The position numbers and the translations under genes were made by a program. From Pseudanabaena sp. BC1403 (GTDB lineage: Bacteria; Cyanobacteriota; Cyanobacteriia; Pseudanabaenales; Pseudanabaenaceae), in the NCBI RefSeq assembly GCF_002914585.1, contig NZ_PDDM01000015.1, positions 81,173 through 145,172 of the forward strand: a stretch of DNA of 64,000 nucleotides. Reading direction: 5' to 3'. This document shows positions 25,045-33,846 of this stretch, in pieces (positions within the stretch are counted from its first letter, which is position 1; each line of letters starts with the position of its first letter). Under the pieces are notes generated by a model. The model was not told the DNA's origin and made no database searches. It saw nothing but the letters and a program-made list of their open reading frames with translations.

Positions 25045-26214
25045 ATGTATGGCTTAAAAGCAATTGTCATCGGTGCAGGTATTGGTGGGCTTACTACAGG
25101 AATTGCCTTGCGACAAGCTGGTTATGAAGTAGAAATTTATGATCGGGTGCGCGATTTGCGTCCGATCGGCTCAGGAATCTCGCTCTGGTCAAATGGAGTC
25201 AAAGTCCTCAATCGTCTTGGTCTCAGCCAAAAGTTAGCTGCGATCGGTGGAGAGATGCATTACATGGAGTACCGCTTTCTGTCGGGTAATGTTCTTAATC
25301 ATATTTCATTGCAACCATTAGTTGAAGAAGTTGGGCAACGTCCCTACCCTGTCGCAAGGCGGGATTTACAAAATGTGCTTTTAGAGGCTTTTGTATCTGC
25401 GGGTGGCAAGCTAACACTTGGGGCTAAGTGCATCGGTATTGTGGAAGGCTTTCGTGATGTCACGGCAAAATTTGAGGATGGCAGCACAGCCACGGGAGAT
25501 CTATTGGTAGCCGCAGATGGTGTGCGTTCTCTCTTGCGTCAGTATATTCTCAACGAATCCGTAGAACCTAAATACGCTGGCTATGTTAACTGGAATGGGC
25601 TAGTTCCTATTAGTACAGATCTTGCCGCAGCAGATACTTGGTCGATTTATGTAGGTGAGCATAAACGCGCTTCGCTGATGCCTTTAGCAGGCGATCGCTT
25701 CTATTTCTTTTTCGATGTGCCATTACCACTGGGAACTGTTAACGATTGCGCTAATTACAAAAGCGAATTGAAGCAACATTTTCAAGGCTGGGCTGAGCCT
25801 GTACAGTTACTAATCGATCGCATCGAGCCTGAATCTGTAGCCCGTTTAGAAATACATGATGTCGGGCCGATCGCAAAGATGGTCAAAGGCAGAGTAGCTC
25901 TGCTCGGTGATGCTGCCCATGCCACTTGTCCAGATCTTGGTCAAGGTGGATGTCAAGCGATCGAAGATGGCTGGGTGTTAGCCAACTATCTGATATCCAC
26001 GAATTTAAGCGTTCCCGACGCACTCCGACGCTACGAAACTGAGCGCAAAGTCCGCACCACTGAAGTTGTCAACAAAGCGAGAAATCGTGCCGAAACAATT
26101 CATGGGAAAGATCCTGAAATCACCCAAAAATGGTACGACCAACTCTCTCAAGAAGATCCCTTGGATGTAACTAAAGCGATCGCTAAAATTATTAATGGAG
26201 GGCCATTACATTGA
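25045..26214 (+). CDS. hpxO: FAD-dependent urate hydroxylase
   Basis: A 389-residue flavoprotein monooxygenase. The N-terminal dinucleotide fold is AIVIGAGIGGLTTGIALRQAG. GSGISLWSNGVKVLNRLGL and the second FAD motif GRVALLGDAAHATCPDLGQGG are as in HpxO. It converts urate to 5-hydroxyisourate using NADH and oxygen. I start at ATG 25045 because the operator-like site sits just before it; an earlier in-frame start would include that site. The downstream uraD overlaps by 4 bp. Together with uraD, puuE and the distant uraH, the window covers urate to allantoate. Confidence 0.88.
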   Translation: MYGLKAIVIGAGIGGLTTGIALRQAGYEVEIYDRVRDLRPIGSGISLWSNGVKVLNRLGLSQKLAAIGGEMHYMEYRFLSGNVLNHISLQPLVEEVGQRPYPVARRDLQNVLLEAFVSAGGKLTLGAKCIGIVEGFRDVTAKFEDGSTATGDLLVAADGVRSLLRQYILNESVEPKYAGYVNWNGLVPISTDLAAADTWSIYVGEHKRASLMPLAGDRFYFFFDVPLPLGTVNDCANYKSELKQHFQGWAEPVQLLIDRIEPESVARLEIHDVGPIAKMVKGRVALLGDAAHATCPDLGQGGCQAIEDGWVLANYLISTNLSVPDALRRYETERKVRTTEVVNKARNRAETIHGKDPEITQKWYDQLSQEDPLDVTKAIAKIINGGPLH

Positions 26215-26711
26215 GTTATACGATTATTATGCTCAACCAGATGAGCCAATCAGAATTTATAGAAGCCATCGGTTCTATCTTTGAACACACGCCAGAAATA
26301 GCCGCCGAAGCATGGCGATCGCAGCCTTTTGCCGATGTTCAGAATTTACATCAAGTGATGGCTGCGATCGTTTTGAAAATGAGCGATGATGCGCAATTAA
26401 AGCTAATCTGCGCCCACCCCGATCTTGGCAGTAAGTTCAAAATGGCAGAAGCTTCAGTACAGGAGCAATCTACCGTCGGACTCGATCAACTCTCTACCAC
26501 AGAATACGATCGCTTCCAATATCTTAACCAAGCCTATAAAGACAAGTTCGCATTCCCTTTCATCATTGCTGTCCGCAACCACACCAAAGATAGTATCCTC
26601 AAAGCTTTTGAGCAAAGGCTGCTAAACAATCTGGAAGTTGAGAAAAAACAAGCGATCGCTGAAATTATCGAAATTGCTAGATGGCGGTTGGTTTTGGCAA
26701 CTAGCAGTTAG
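26211..26711 (+). CDS. uraD: OHCU decarboxylase
   Basis: A 166-residue protein that decarboxylates 2-oxo-4-hydroxy-4-carboxy-5-ureidoimidazoline to S-allantoin. Family motifs: AHPDLGSK, STVGLDQLS, and FAFPFIIAVRNHTKDSIL with the catalytic region near the conserved His and Glu. The start is TTG at 26211, supported by GGAGGG with 8-base spacing and overlap with hpxO; the first ATG is 18 bp further and too far from that site. Confidence 0.9.
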   Translation: MSYTIIMLNQMSQSEFIEAIGSIFEHTPEIAAEAWRSQPFADVQNLHQVMAAIVLKMSDDAQLKLICAHPDLGSKFKMAEASVQEQSTVGLDQLSTTEYDRFQYLNQAYKDKFAFPFIIAVRNHTKDSILKAFEQRLLNNLEVEKKQAIAEIIEIARWRLVLATSS

Positions 26712-26802
26712 GGAATTACGAATTAGGAATTACGAATTAGGAATTACGAATTACCCAATCACCAAGTACCAATCACCAATCACCAATCACCAATTACCAA
26801 TA
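26711..26802. repeat. Short tandem repeats between uraD and puuE
   Basis: Three copies of a 14-bp unit (GGAATTACGAATTA) are followed by several CCAATCA/CCAATTA heptamers. This matches the short tandemly repeated repetitive DNA known in cyanobacteria. It has no coding potential and may vary between strains. Confidence 0.8.
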
Positions 26803-26809
26803 TTCAACT

Positions 26810-27718
26810 ATGACATACCCAAGAGACATGATTGGCTACGGGAGATTCATTCCCGATGCAAAATGGAAAGATAATGCTCGTGTTGCTGTCCAGTTTGTAA
26901 TTAATTACGAAGAAGGCGGTGAAACATGTATTCTGCATGGTGACGGTGCATCTGAGACTTTCCTGTCAGAAATTGTGGGCGCAGTTCCCTTTAATGGACT
27001 GCGACATATGAATATGGAATCTTGTTATGAATATGGAAGTCGTGCAGGATTTTGGCGATTATATCGCATGTTTTGCGATCGCAATATTCCCGTAACTATC
27101 TATGGTATTGCTATGGCTCTTGCACGCAATCCTGAAGCCGTTGCTGCCATGCTCGAAGCTGATTGGGAAATTGCTAGTCATGGTTATCGTTGGATTGATT
27201 ACAAGTATTTTTCGCCAGAACAGGAGCGAGAGCATCTGCAAAAAGCGATCGCAATCCATACAAAGGTTACAGGTGAGCGTCCTTTTGGCTGGTATACAGG
27301 GCGTACAAGTGAGCATACAAGACGTTTAGTGGTCGAAGAAGGTGGATTTCTTTATGATTCCGATAGCTATGCTGATGATCTTCCCTATTGGAATTATGAA
27401 TATGGTAAGCCACATCTGATCATTCCCTATACCCTTGACAATAACGATATGCGATTTGCTACTCCTCAAGGATTTAATTCAGGAGATCAGTTCTTTGCCT
27501 ATTTGCGTGATGCCTTTGATGTTCTCTACGATGAAGGCGAAACGTCACCAAAAATGATGAGCATCGGTTTGCATTGTCGCTTAGTCGGTAGACCAGGGAG
27601 AGCGGCAGCATTAGCGAGATTTTTGGACTATGTGCAAAGTCGCGATCGTGTCTGGATTTGTCGCCGTGTTGACATTGCTCATCATTGGCATAAATATCAC
27701 AAACCTCTCCAAGCCTAA
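26810..27718 (+). CDS. puuE: Allantoinase of the polysaccharide deacetylase type
   Basis: A 302-residue protein that hydrolyses allantoin to allantoate without the metal centre of classical allantoinases. Typical features: VQFVINYEEGGE near the start, the deacetylase-fold stretch ASHGYRWIDYK, the PuuE-like WYTGRTSEHTRRL, and LHCRLVGRPGRAAAL near the end. Third gene of the hpxO-uraD-puuE run, 98 bp after uraD across tandem repeats. Confidence 0.92.
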   Translation: MTYPRDMIGYGRFIPDAKWKDNARVAVQFVINYEEGGETCILHGDGASETFLSEIVGAVPFNGLRHMNMESCYEYGSRAGFWRLYRMFCDRNIPVTIYGIAMALARNPEAVAAMLEADWEIASHGYRWIDYKYFSPEQEREHLQKAIAIHTKVTGERPFGWYTGRTSEHTRRLVVEEGGFLYDSDSYADDLPYWNYEYGKPHLIIPYTLDNNDMRFATPQGFNSGDQFFAYLRDAFDVLYDEGETSPKMMSIGLHCRLVGRPGRAAALARFLDYVQSRDRVWICRRVDIAHHWHKYHKPLQA

Positions 27719-27849
27719 GTCATTCTAGTATCTTTGCGCTAGTAACTTAAATTCCTTTTGAACGACTTGTTATGTAGTTTCTCAACTTAGTGAAGTACGA
27801 GGTTGGGAAATTCTGTATGTTTGAATAGAGTACTTACAGTAAGCAAGTA

Positions 27850-28488
27850 TTAATCACCTGTTAGCAACCATACATTCTCTCTTGCTGCACATTTCCCCTT
27901 GATTCCACCAGTCAAATTTGTGCTTGCCATGAGAGTTAAATCATAACTATCACTATAGTGCTGATTTACTTCCTCGTTACTGATTGAAAAAGGAGGCCCT
28001 TCCATCAGGCTTTGATCGTACTCATAGCAAATTAGCAATTGCGGCGCTTTATTTGTAATCTCTTTTAAGTGAGCTGTATAGCGCTTACGCATTGATTCTG
28101 GCAGAGCCACTAAAGCTGCCCTGTCATAAACTGCATCGACCAGACCAAGCATCTTGCCAAACAAATCAAAAATATCACCAACAAATATGTCAATATTTAT
28201 TGCGCTGTAGTGATCTACTTGATCAACTCTTGATATTTTTGGCTCCACGCCAAGATCCGCAAATAATTGATCAATAGCTATTTTGCTTAATTCAGCGCCA
28301 GCAACTCGATAACCATTAGATAGTAGCCAAAGAATATCGAGAGTTTTACCGCATAATGGTAAAAATACACGACTACCCTTTGCTAAAGAAAGCTCTTTAA
28401 AATATTTGATAAGTAGTGGATTGGATTCACTTTCGTGGAAAGCAATATTATTTTCTTTCCACTTTTGGTGCCAAAAACTTGCATCCAT
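27850..28488 (-). CDS. tpm: Thiopurine S-methyltransferase family protein
   Basis: A 212-residue class I SAM-dependent methyltransferase. TPMT-family hallmarks: FWHQKWKENNIAFHE at the N-terminus, RVFLPLCGKTLDILWLLSNGY around the SAM site, and VDAVYDRAALVALP. Bacterial members methylate thiols or metalloids such as tellurite and selenite; the physiological substrate here is unknown. Convergent with puuE. Confidence 0.87.
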   Translation of the reverse strand: MDASFWHQKWKENNIAFHESESNPLLIKYFKELSLAKGSRVFLPLCGKTLDILWLLSNGYRVAGAELSKIAIDQLFADLGVEPKISRVDQVDHYSAINIDIFVGDIFDLFGKMLGLVDAVYDRAALVALPESMRKRYTAHLKEITNKAPQLLICYEYDQSLMEGPPFSISNEEVNQHYSDSYDLTLMASTNLTGGIKGKCAARENVWLLTGD

Positions 28489-28524
28489 AACTACCTCTTT
28501 AGAAATTTACTTACACACAACTTA

Positions 28525-28625
28525 TACCAATTCACAAAAGTGTGGCAACACTTTCGTGAATTAAAAACCAAACCCCGTAAGGGTTTTGAAAACACAAAAT
28601 GGCTACGCCATTTTGTGTTTTGGTA
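28525..28625 (+). repeat. 101-bp TACCAA/TTGGTA element
   Basis: Full-length copy. Interior: a TTCAC.../...GTGAA hairpin, CCCCGTAAGGG, and AACACAAAATGGC paired with the TTTTGTGTT end. Flanks begin TTA on both sides. Confidence 0.8.
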
Positions 28626-28680
28626 TTATATAGAACTTACGCAAAAATGCCCTGAAAGCCTTATCTTACCATTAGGACAT

Positions 28681-28735
28681 AAAACCCAAATTAATAAAGG
28701 CGGAGCTTTGCTCCGCCTTTATTAATTTGGGTTTT
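28681..28735. repeat. Perfect 26-bp hairpin with AAAACCC ends
   Basis: Arms 28681-28706 and 28710-28735 around TTT. The arm AAATTAATAAAGGCGGAG is shared with the hairpin at 40644. It abuts the next 101-bp element with one base between. Confidence 0.8.
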
Positions 28736-28736
28736 A

Positions 28737-28837
28737 TACCAATTCACAAAAGTGTGACAACACTTCTGTGAATTAAAAACCAAACCCTGTAAGGGTTTTG
28801 AAAACACAAAGTGGCGCAGCCATTTTGTGTTTTGGTA
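28737..28837 (+). repeat. 101-bp TACCAA/TTGGTA element
   Basis: Second full copy in this gap, same orientation as that at 28525, differing at about ten positions. The gap 28489-28905 is otherwise empty of genes. Confidence 0.8.
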
Positions 28838-28905
28838 TTACATTGCTATAAGTTCTATTATAGTTTTGATGTAATTGCGTCCAGACTGTGAAATGGGACA
28901 AGAGC

Positions 28906-30516
28906 TTAAGATTTTGTGTATCGCACAGTAGATAGAAGTCCATATTCTAAACCTTCTACAAGTGCTTTACAGGAAGCATCGATAATATTGTTCGATACAC
29001 CTGCCGTTGACCAACGCCTCTTGCCATTACTGAATTCGATCAATACTCTGGTAGTTGCTTTAGTTCCAGAATCACTATTGAGAATTCGTACTTTATAATC
29101 GGTGAGATAGAAATTAGCAATTTCAGGATAGAAGCTAATTAGAGCTTTACGAAGCGCGATATCAAGAGCAGCAACTGGCCCATTGCCTTCAGCGGCAGTA
29201 AGGTGCTCTTCATCTTTGACCATTACCTTAACTGTAGCTTGGGAATTAACCAATCCATTGCTGTGGACCTCGTCCGTAGCGCAGTGAACATGAAAACTGC
29301 TAATTGTAAAAAATTTAGGGCGATCGCCTAATGCTTCACGGACTAATAATTCAAAGCTTGCTTCCGCTGACTCAAACTGATAGCCAAGTAGTTCAAGCTC
29401 TTTTGTCATTTGCAAGATTTGCCGACAGGCGGGATCTTCTTTCCGAAGACAAATGCCAAAGGTTTCTACCTTGGAGATCACATTGCTGATACCCGCTTGT
29501 TCTGAGATAACTATGCGCCGATTGTTGCCGATACTTTCGGGAGCAATATGCTCGTAGGTGAGGGGATTGCGCTGTACGGCACTGACATGGATGCCACCCT
29601 TATGGGCAAAGGCAGAAGCACCGACAAATGGCGCATGGTCATCGGGAGCAAGATTAACGATTTCGCTGACTTGACGAGAGACTTCGGTGAGATGGGCTAG
29701 TTTCTTTGAATCAATGCAGTCATAACCCATTTTTAGTTGCAAATTAGGAATCACCGTGCAGAGATTGGCATTGCCACAGCGTTCACCATAGCCATTAATC
29801 GTGCCTTGTACCATTGTTACCCCATGCTGTACAGATGCGATCGCATTGGCTACAGCTAGTCCAGAATCATTATGGGTATGAATACCAATTTGCGGTGAGT
29901 GACTACCCCATTGACGCAACGAGTCAACAACCACTTCCGTGATTTTTGCCACGTCATCGGGCATAGTGCCGCCATTGGTGTCGCAAAGGACAAACCATTC
30001 AGCTCCAGCATCAAAGGCTGTTTTTAAGGTCTGTAAGGCATATTCAGAATTATTTTTGTAGCCATCAAACCAATGCTCAGCATCGTAGATCAAACGGCGA
30101 TCGCAGCTTCTTAGATAGGCGATCGTATCGCTGATCATGGCAAGATTTTCGGTCAGAGTTGTTCGTAATCCTTCAATGACATGAAGATCCCATGATTTTC
30201 CAAAAATAGTGATCCACTTAGTCTCAGCGGCGACAATTGGCACGAGCATAGGATCATCCTTGGCTTTAATTCCTGCACGTCTTGTCGAACAGAAAACAAC
30301 TAGTTCGGCACTGCTGAGGTGATACTCTTGCATCCGCCGAAAAAACTCACCATCCTTAGGGTTTGCACCTGCCCAACCACCTTCGATAAAGGCGACTCCC
30401 ATTTGATCAAGTCGAACGGCAATTCGTACCTTATCATCTACTGACAGCGACAACCCTTCGCGCTGTGTGCCATCGCGAAGGGTTGTGTCGTAGATCAAGA
30501 TATTTTGATTTTCCAT
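28906..30516 (-). CDS. cimA: Citramalate synthase
   Basis: A 536-residue enzyme of the isopropylmalate synthase family that condenses pyruvate with acetyl-CoA, giving a threonine-independent route to isoleucine. Signature LIYDTTLRDGTQREGLSLS at the N-terminus, GGWAGANPKD, the metal-binding HTHNDSGLAVANA, and a C-terminal LeuA-type regulatory domain from about residue 380. I use the ATG at 30516 (protein MENQNILIYD); a TTG seven codons earlier sits in a hairpin. Confidence 0.9.
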   Translation of the reverse strand: MENQNILIYDTTLRDGTQREGLSLSVDDKVRIAVRLDQMGVAFIEGGWAGANPKDGEFFRRMQEYHLSSAELVVFCSTRRAGIKAKDDPMLVPIVAAETKWITIFGKSWDLHVIEGLRTTLTENLAMISDTIAYLRSCDRRLIYDAEHWFDGYKNNSEYALQTLKTAFDAGAEWFVLCDTNGGTMPDDVAKITEVVVDSLRQWGSHSPQIGIHTHNDSGLAVANAIASVQHGVTMVQGTINGYGERCGNANLCTVIPNLQLKMGYDCIDSKKLAHLTEVSRQVSEIVNLAPDDHAPFVGASAFAHKGGIHVSAVQRNPLTYEHIAPESIGNNRRIVISEQAGISNVISKVETFGICLRKEDPACRQILQMTKELELLGYQFESAEASFELLVREALGDRPKFFTISSFHVHCATDEVHSNGLVNSQATVKVMVKDEEHLTAAEGNGPVAALDIALRKALISFYPEIANFYLTDYKVRILNSDSGTKATTRVLIEFSNGKRRWSTAGVSNNIIDASCKALVEGLEYGLLSTVRYTKS

Positions 30517-30535
30517 TTTTTTATATAAAACCCCC

Positions 30536-30572
30536 AACCCTGTAATGGCTGCTCAGCAATCATTGCAGGGTT
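30536..30572. repeat. Hairpin between tatC and cimA
   Basis: Arms AACCCTGTAATG and CATTGCAGGGTT with one wobble, located between the tatC end and the cimA start on the same strand. It may end the tatC transcript or lie in the cimA leader. Confidence 0.5.
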
Positions 30573-30611
30573 TGAATATAGTTTTTAATTGTGACTAGTA
30601 CTTTTCATTGT

Positions 30612-31442
30612 TTATTTCCCCATAGCCTTAACTAAAAAAATGCCACCAAAGTACAAAATGGCAACTGCACCAGCGAGCAAACTTTGGGTCATGGGATCTG
30701 TGGATGGAGTTAGCACAGCACCGAGGATGACTGCACCAAGTACCACATAGCGCCAACCAGCAAGCATTCGGGTGGAATTAACAATACCTGTCATTGCTAA
30801 CAAGGCTTGAATCACAGGGATCTGAAATGCTAAGCCAGTGCTGAATAAAAGCAATAGTACGAATTCAAAATAGCGATCAATTGACCAAAACTGCTCAACC
30901 ACATCGCCGCCATAGCTAATAAAGAAATTGAGTGCAGCGGGGATCAATAACTCGTATGCAAAGACAATGCCGAGGACAAATAAAATACTAGAGCCAAACA
31001 CGATTGGCGCGATCGCACGTTTTTCTTTGCGCGTTAGACCTGGAAGAATGAATCGCACAATTTGATACAAGATGGCAGGACTTGCGACTAATAAGCCACT
31101 ATACCCAGCAACTTTGATCGATACAAAGAAGTATTCGCCAGGCGCAAGTTGCAAAAATTTTACTCCTTGGGCAGGTATTTCTAGTAAAGCCACAATTTTG
31201 TTGACGACAGCAAAGCAGCCAATTATCCCAACAAAAATTGCAATTAAGGCATAGAAAATTCGCGATCGCAACTCTTCGAGGTGATCGAATAAAGACATCT
31301 CAACATCTTCAATTACTTCGAGATCCTCATCATCAACAACTGGAGGATCGACAACAGCGATCGCAGCCTCATTTACTTCCTCAATGGCTTGTGTATTAGA
31401 CAAATCCTTTGGTTGATCTGCTTCAGTTACCGTCTCTAGCAT
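30612..31442 (-). CDS. tatC: Sec-independent translocase subunit TatC
   Basis: A 276-residue membrane protein of the twin-arginine translocation receptor complex. The TatC motif [14 protein letters not shown] begins at about residue 50 and six membrane helices follow. [12 protein letters not shown] and the conserved Pro-rich loops are present. The first 48 residues are an acidic, Ala/Val-rich extension ([13 protein letters not shown]) longer than in enteric TatC. It should sit in the thylakoid and/or plasma membrane. TatA/B are not adjacent. Confidence 0.94.
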   Translation of the reverse strand: MLETVTEADQPKDLSNTQAIEEVNEAAIAVVDPPVVDDEDLEVIEDVEMSLFDHLEELRSRIFYALIAIFVGIIGCFAVVNKIVALLEIPAQGVKFLQLAPGEYFFVSIKVAGYSGLLVASPAILYQIVRFILPGLTRKEKRAIAPIVFGSSILFVLGIVFAYELLIPAALNFFISYGGDVVEQFWSIDRYFEFVLLLLFSTGLAFQIPVIQALLAMTGIVNSTRMLAGWRYVVLGAVILGAVLTPSTDPMTQSLLAGAVAILYFGGIFLVKAMGK

Positions 31443-31545
31443 GGTGTCGTTACTAAAATCTACTTGTCGATTGCTTAACCCGATTGCTTAACAAACTATC
31501 AAATAATCGAAGTATATCGTTACTATAGCAACCAAATCCAATTTC

Positions 31546-31600
31546 AAAACCCAAAAAGCGTGAGGCGGTGCTTTGCACCGCCTCACGCTTTTTGGGTTTT
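31546..31600. repeat. Perfect 25-bp hairpin with AAAACCC ends
   Basis: Arms 31546-31570 and 31576-31600, loop CTTTG. It lies between the divergent tatC and the gene at 31713. Confidence 0.75.
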
Positions 31601-31712
31601 ATGTTAATTTTCTGACATTTAGCTAGAGCGAAACAATAAAAATGCTAGATTTAATGGGGGCAAGGAAATATTACATGTTGCAGTTCATCATGTTAAATTT
31701 CAGGGGAAGTAA

Positions 31713-32108
31713 ATGGCTTCATTCAAAGTTTTCGGATTATTGGCGATCGCGAGTACTGTATTTTCTTTAAACGCAGACTCTCTGACAGCTCAAGTGACAA
31801 TTGGCAATGGCTCTCCCAATGCCTTATCTCCTGCTCATCAGATGCTCCTGGAAATGCAACAGAGCAACGCTCCTGCCGTTGGTGGAGGCAGTATGCAGTT
31901 GTTCCGATTTACAGATAGAGCCGTCTCATTTGCACCTTTAGAAGGATTAGATCGACTCTTCAATTGGCAAGTTTCAGAGCAAGAGAGCGTTACGACGGAG
32001 AAAACTATGGGCGATCTCGTTGAAAAATTCAAGTTAAATCAACGTCAGCAAATAGTTTCCGATAGTCAGATGGTTCAAGCTATTAATCGCATTAAAATCC
32101 AGAATTAA
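31713..32108 (+). CDS. Secreted hypothetical protein
   Basis: A 131-residue protein with a likely signal peptide (FKVFGLLAIASTVFSLNADSLTAQ). A Gly/Ser-rich middle and a charged C-terminus (GDLVEKFKLNQRQQIVSDSQMVQAINRIKIQN) follow. GGGGAAG six bases before the ATG is a good ribosome-binding site. No family recognised. Confidence 0.6.
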   Translation: MASFKVFGLLAIASTVFSLNADSLTAQVTIGNGSPNALSPAHQMLLEMQQSNAPAVGGGSMQLFRFTDRAVSFAPLEGLDRLFNWQVSEQESVTTEKTMGDLVEKFKLNQRQQIVSDSQMVQAINRIKIQN

Positions 32109-32116
32109 TCAGTATC

Positions 32117-32274
32117 AAAATGTTTTTTTGCAAGCCTGCCTTCGGCAGGCTTGCAAAAAAACATTTTGGGGTTTGCTGCGGCTTCGGCGCAGCAAACCCC
32201 AAAATTGGTTTCATAGAAATAAAAACAAAAATTTGTTAAGTGTGCTAGAGAACAAACACCCTTAACAAATTTTT
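32117..32274. repeat. Three consecutive hairpins
   Basis: 32117-32167: perfect 24-bp arms around TTC with a T-rich arm, the probable terminator of the preceding gene. 32164-32204: 17-bp arms (TTTTGGGGTTTGCTGCG), sharing TTTT with the first. 32227-32240 paired with 32261-32274: 14-bp arms. The remaining gap to 32389 is AT-rich with no gene. Confidence 0.7.
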
Positions 32275-32389
32275 CAATGAGAATTTTTTGATTTTTGTGG
32301 TTCTATTACTACATTTGCTCCCTAATCTGAGACAATTGAACTTATTATTTTTTTATCAATTTAATTTTTTTTAGACAATATAAATAATT

Positions 32390-32617
32390 ATGTTTGACAT
32401 TCCAGAACTGAACTCGCTCGAAGAGGCTACCCCTCAAGAATTAGCAGAAATGATCTCTGAGTTAGAGCAGTTTCGCGAAAGAATTGTAAATGATACCCTC
32501 GCTACGGCTCAGCGAGCTAAAATCATGAAAAGCCAAGCTCTGGCGATGTTGGAGCCAAACCTAGCCAAAATTGATTCTACCCTTCAGACACTTCGCCTAC
32601 AGCAAAGTAAAGCCTAA
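32390..32617 (+). CDS. Small helical protein upstream of the HEAT-repeat gene
   Basis: A 75-residue, probably all-helical protein (TPQELAEMISELEQFRERIVND, then KIMKSQALAMLEPNLAKID). It precedes the HEAT-repeat gene by 98 bp on the same strand. No known domain; it resembles small conserved cyanobacterial proteins. Confidence 0.65.
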   Translation: MFDIPELNSLEEATPQELAEMISELEQFRERIVNDTLATAQRAKIMKSQALAMLEPNLAKIDSTLQTLRLQQSKA

Positions 32618-32715
32618 ATAATTTCCGCTACAGTGATGACGGACTTTGCTTTGTGAAGTCCATCTCATGACTGTAGCAGAAGACTTTTCTTTAATTTCGT
32701 CATCGACATTTAACA

Positions 32716-33585
32716 ATGGATAATCCAGTTCTAGATATTCAAGCAGCGAACGATATTCTGATTCAACAGGTAAATGATCAGATTTCCCTTGGGACTTTCG
32801 ACAATAGCGATCGCCAACTCCTCAGTCAACTAGTAGAAGGTCTAGGCGATCCTAGAGGTCTGGTTAGACTCAGATTTGCTGAAACCATTGGAGAAATTGG
32901 TGAATTGTTTACTCCATTTCTAACGGAAGCGCTAGCTAATCACCCCAATGTCGTCTTACGTAGAGCAGCGGCTAAAACCATGACGATCATTGCCGATCCA
33001 AGTGCAGTGCCAAACTTACTCTACTCTTTCCTTAATGATCCTGATACGGTAGTGAGAAGTTCATCGGCAGGAGCATTAGCCAGAACTGGAGAGGCTTCAG
33101 CTTCAGCTTTGTTAGGGATTCTGGAATCATCTGATCAACCTCAAGACATTAAGGGGCAAGCTGCATGGGCTTTAGCATTTATTGGCGCTGATGCAGCGGA
33201 ACATCTGTATAAAGCTTTAAATTCTGAATCTCTAGATGTCCGCTGTGCGGTTATTGGTGCGATTGGTCATGTTGCTCAAGAACAGTTAGATGAGAAGTCC
33301 TGCAATATTCTCATTTCAGCGCTCACTGATCCTGAGCCAATTATTCGGACTGAAGCGACCGCTGCTTTTGGTCAAGTTAATTATCCTGCGGCGATTCCAC
33401 ATTTAATCTTGGCTTTACAAGACTCTGATATAGGTGTTCGTAAAGCCGCAATTAATGCGCTTGGCAAGATTGGCAATCCTACTGTCATCAAATCTTTGCA
33501 ACCATTATTGAATGATGAAGAAGAAGTATTGCGAGTGTTAGCAAAATTAGCGATCGCCCAAATCAATCGTCAGGAACAAGAATAA
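32716..33585 (+). CDS. HEAT-repeat protein of the bilin-lyase-like/IaiH group
   Basis: A 289-residue protein built of about eight HEAT-like repeats (LGDPRGLVRLRFAETIGEIG; NVVLRRAAAKTMTIIADPSAVPNL; DVRCAVIGAIGHV; IGVRKAAINALGKIGNP). It resembles the E/F-type phycobilin lyase relatives, especially the cyanobacterial IaiH-like group (Synechocystis Slr1098 as I recall it), which is linked to iron-sulfur handling and phycobilisome processes. A lyase role cannot be shown from sequence alone. Confidence 0.7.
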   Translation: MDNPVLDIQAANDILIQQVNDQISLGTFDNSDRQLLSQLVEGLGDPRGLVRLRFAETIGEIGELFTPFLTEALANHPNVVLRRAAAKTMTIIADPSAVPNLLYSFLNDPDTVVRSSSAGALARTGEASASALLGILESSDQPQDIKGQAAWALAFIGADAAEHLYKALNSESLDVRCAVIGAIGHVAQEQLDEKSCNILISALTDPEPIIRTEATAAFGQVNYPAAIPHLILALQDSDIGVRKAAINALGKIGNPTVIKSLQPLLNDEEEVLRVLAKLAIAQINRQEQE

Positions 33586-33601
33586 ATAAAATTAAAAAGG
33601 T

Positions 33602-33626
33602 AAAAATGGCGCTGAGCGCCATTTTT
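33602..33626 (+). terminator. Intrinsic terminator of the HEAT-repeat gene
   Basis: Stem AAAAATGGCGC, loop TGA, GCGCCATTTTT, followed by more T. Directly after the stop codon. Confidence 0.8.
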
Positions 33627-33771
33627 TATTTTGGAGAATACGCGATCGCTGGTTCGATATTGGCTGTCACACCTTCGCAAATCATATCGATTGGCAAATC
33701 ATTCAAGTCATGTCCAAATGGATTTTCGATTTCGTTGCCAATTTTTTCTATTCCTAAAAGAATAAAACTAA
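33626..33771 (-). pseudogene. C-terminal remnant of a bestrophin-like channel gene
   Basis: The minus strand carries about 49 in-frame codons ending in TAA: GIEKIGNEIENPFG, DLNDLPIDMIC and AIAYSPK. The motif E-x-PFG-x-D-x-NDLP-x-D is typical of the C-terminus of bacterial bestrophin (YneE) proteins. The 5' part is missing; the frame runs into a truncated 101-bp element at 33772. This is the residue of a deleted gene. Confidence 0.65.
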
Positions 33772-33842
33772 TACCAAAACACAAAGTGGCTACGCCACTT
33801 TGTGTTTTTAAAACCCTGTAAGGGTTTGCTTTTTAAATTGTG
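33772..33842 (-). repeat. Truncated 101-bp element at the bestrophin remnant
   Basis: Reverse-orientation copy keeping the TACCAAAACACAAAG end and CCCTGTAAGGG, but lost after about 70 bp, just before the ruvX stop codon. The truncation probably happened in the same deletion that removed the bestrophin gene body. Confidence 0.7.
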
Positions 33843-33846
33843 AAAT

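Noticed and set aside
26711..26802. Possible CRISPR array
   Set aside because: The units are 7 and 14 bp and strictly tandem, with no spacers. No cas genes are near.
33606..33821. 71-codon + strand frame after the HEAT-repeat gene
   Set aside because: It lies inside the terminator, is antisense to the bestrophin remnant and ends in the repeat element.
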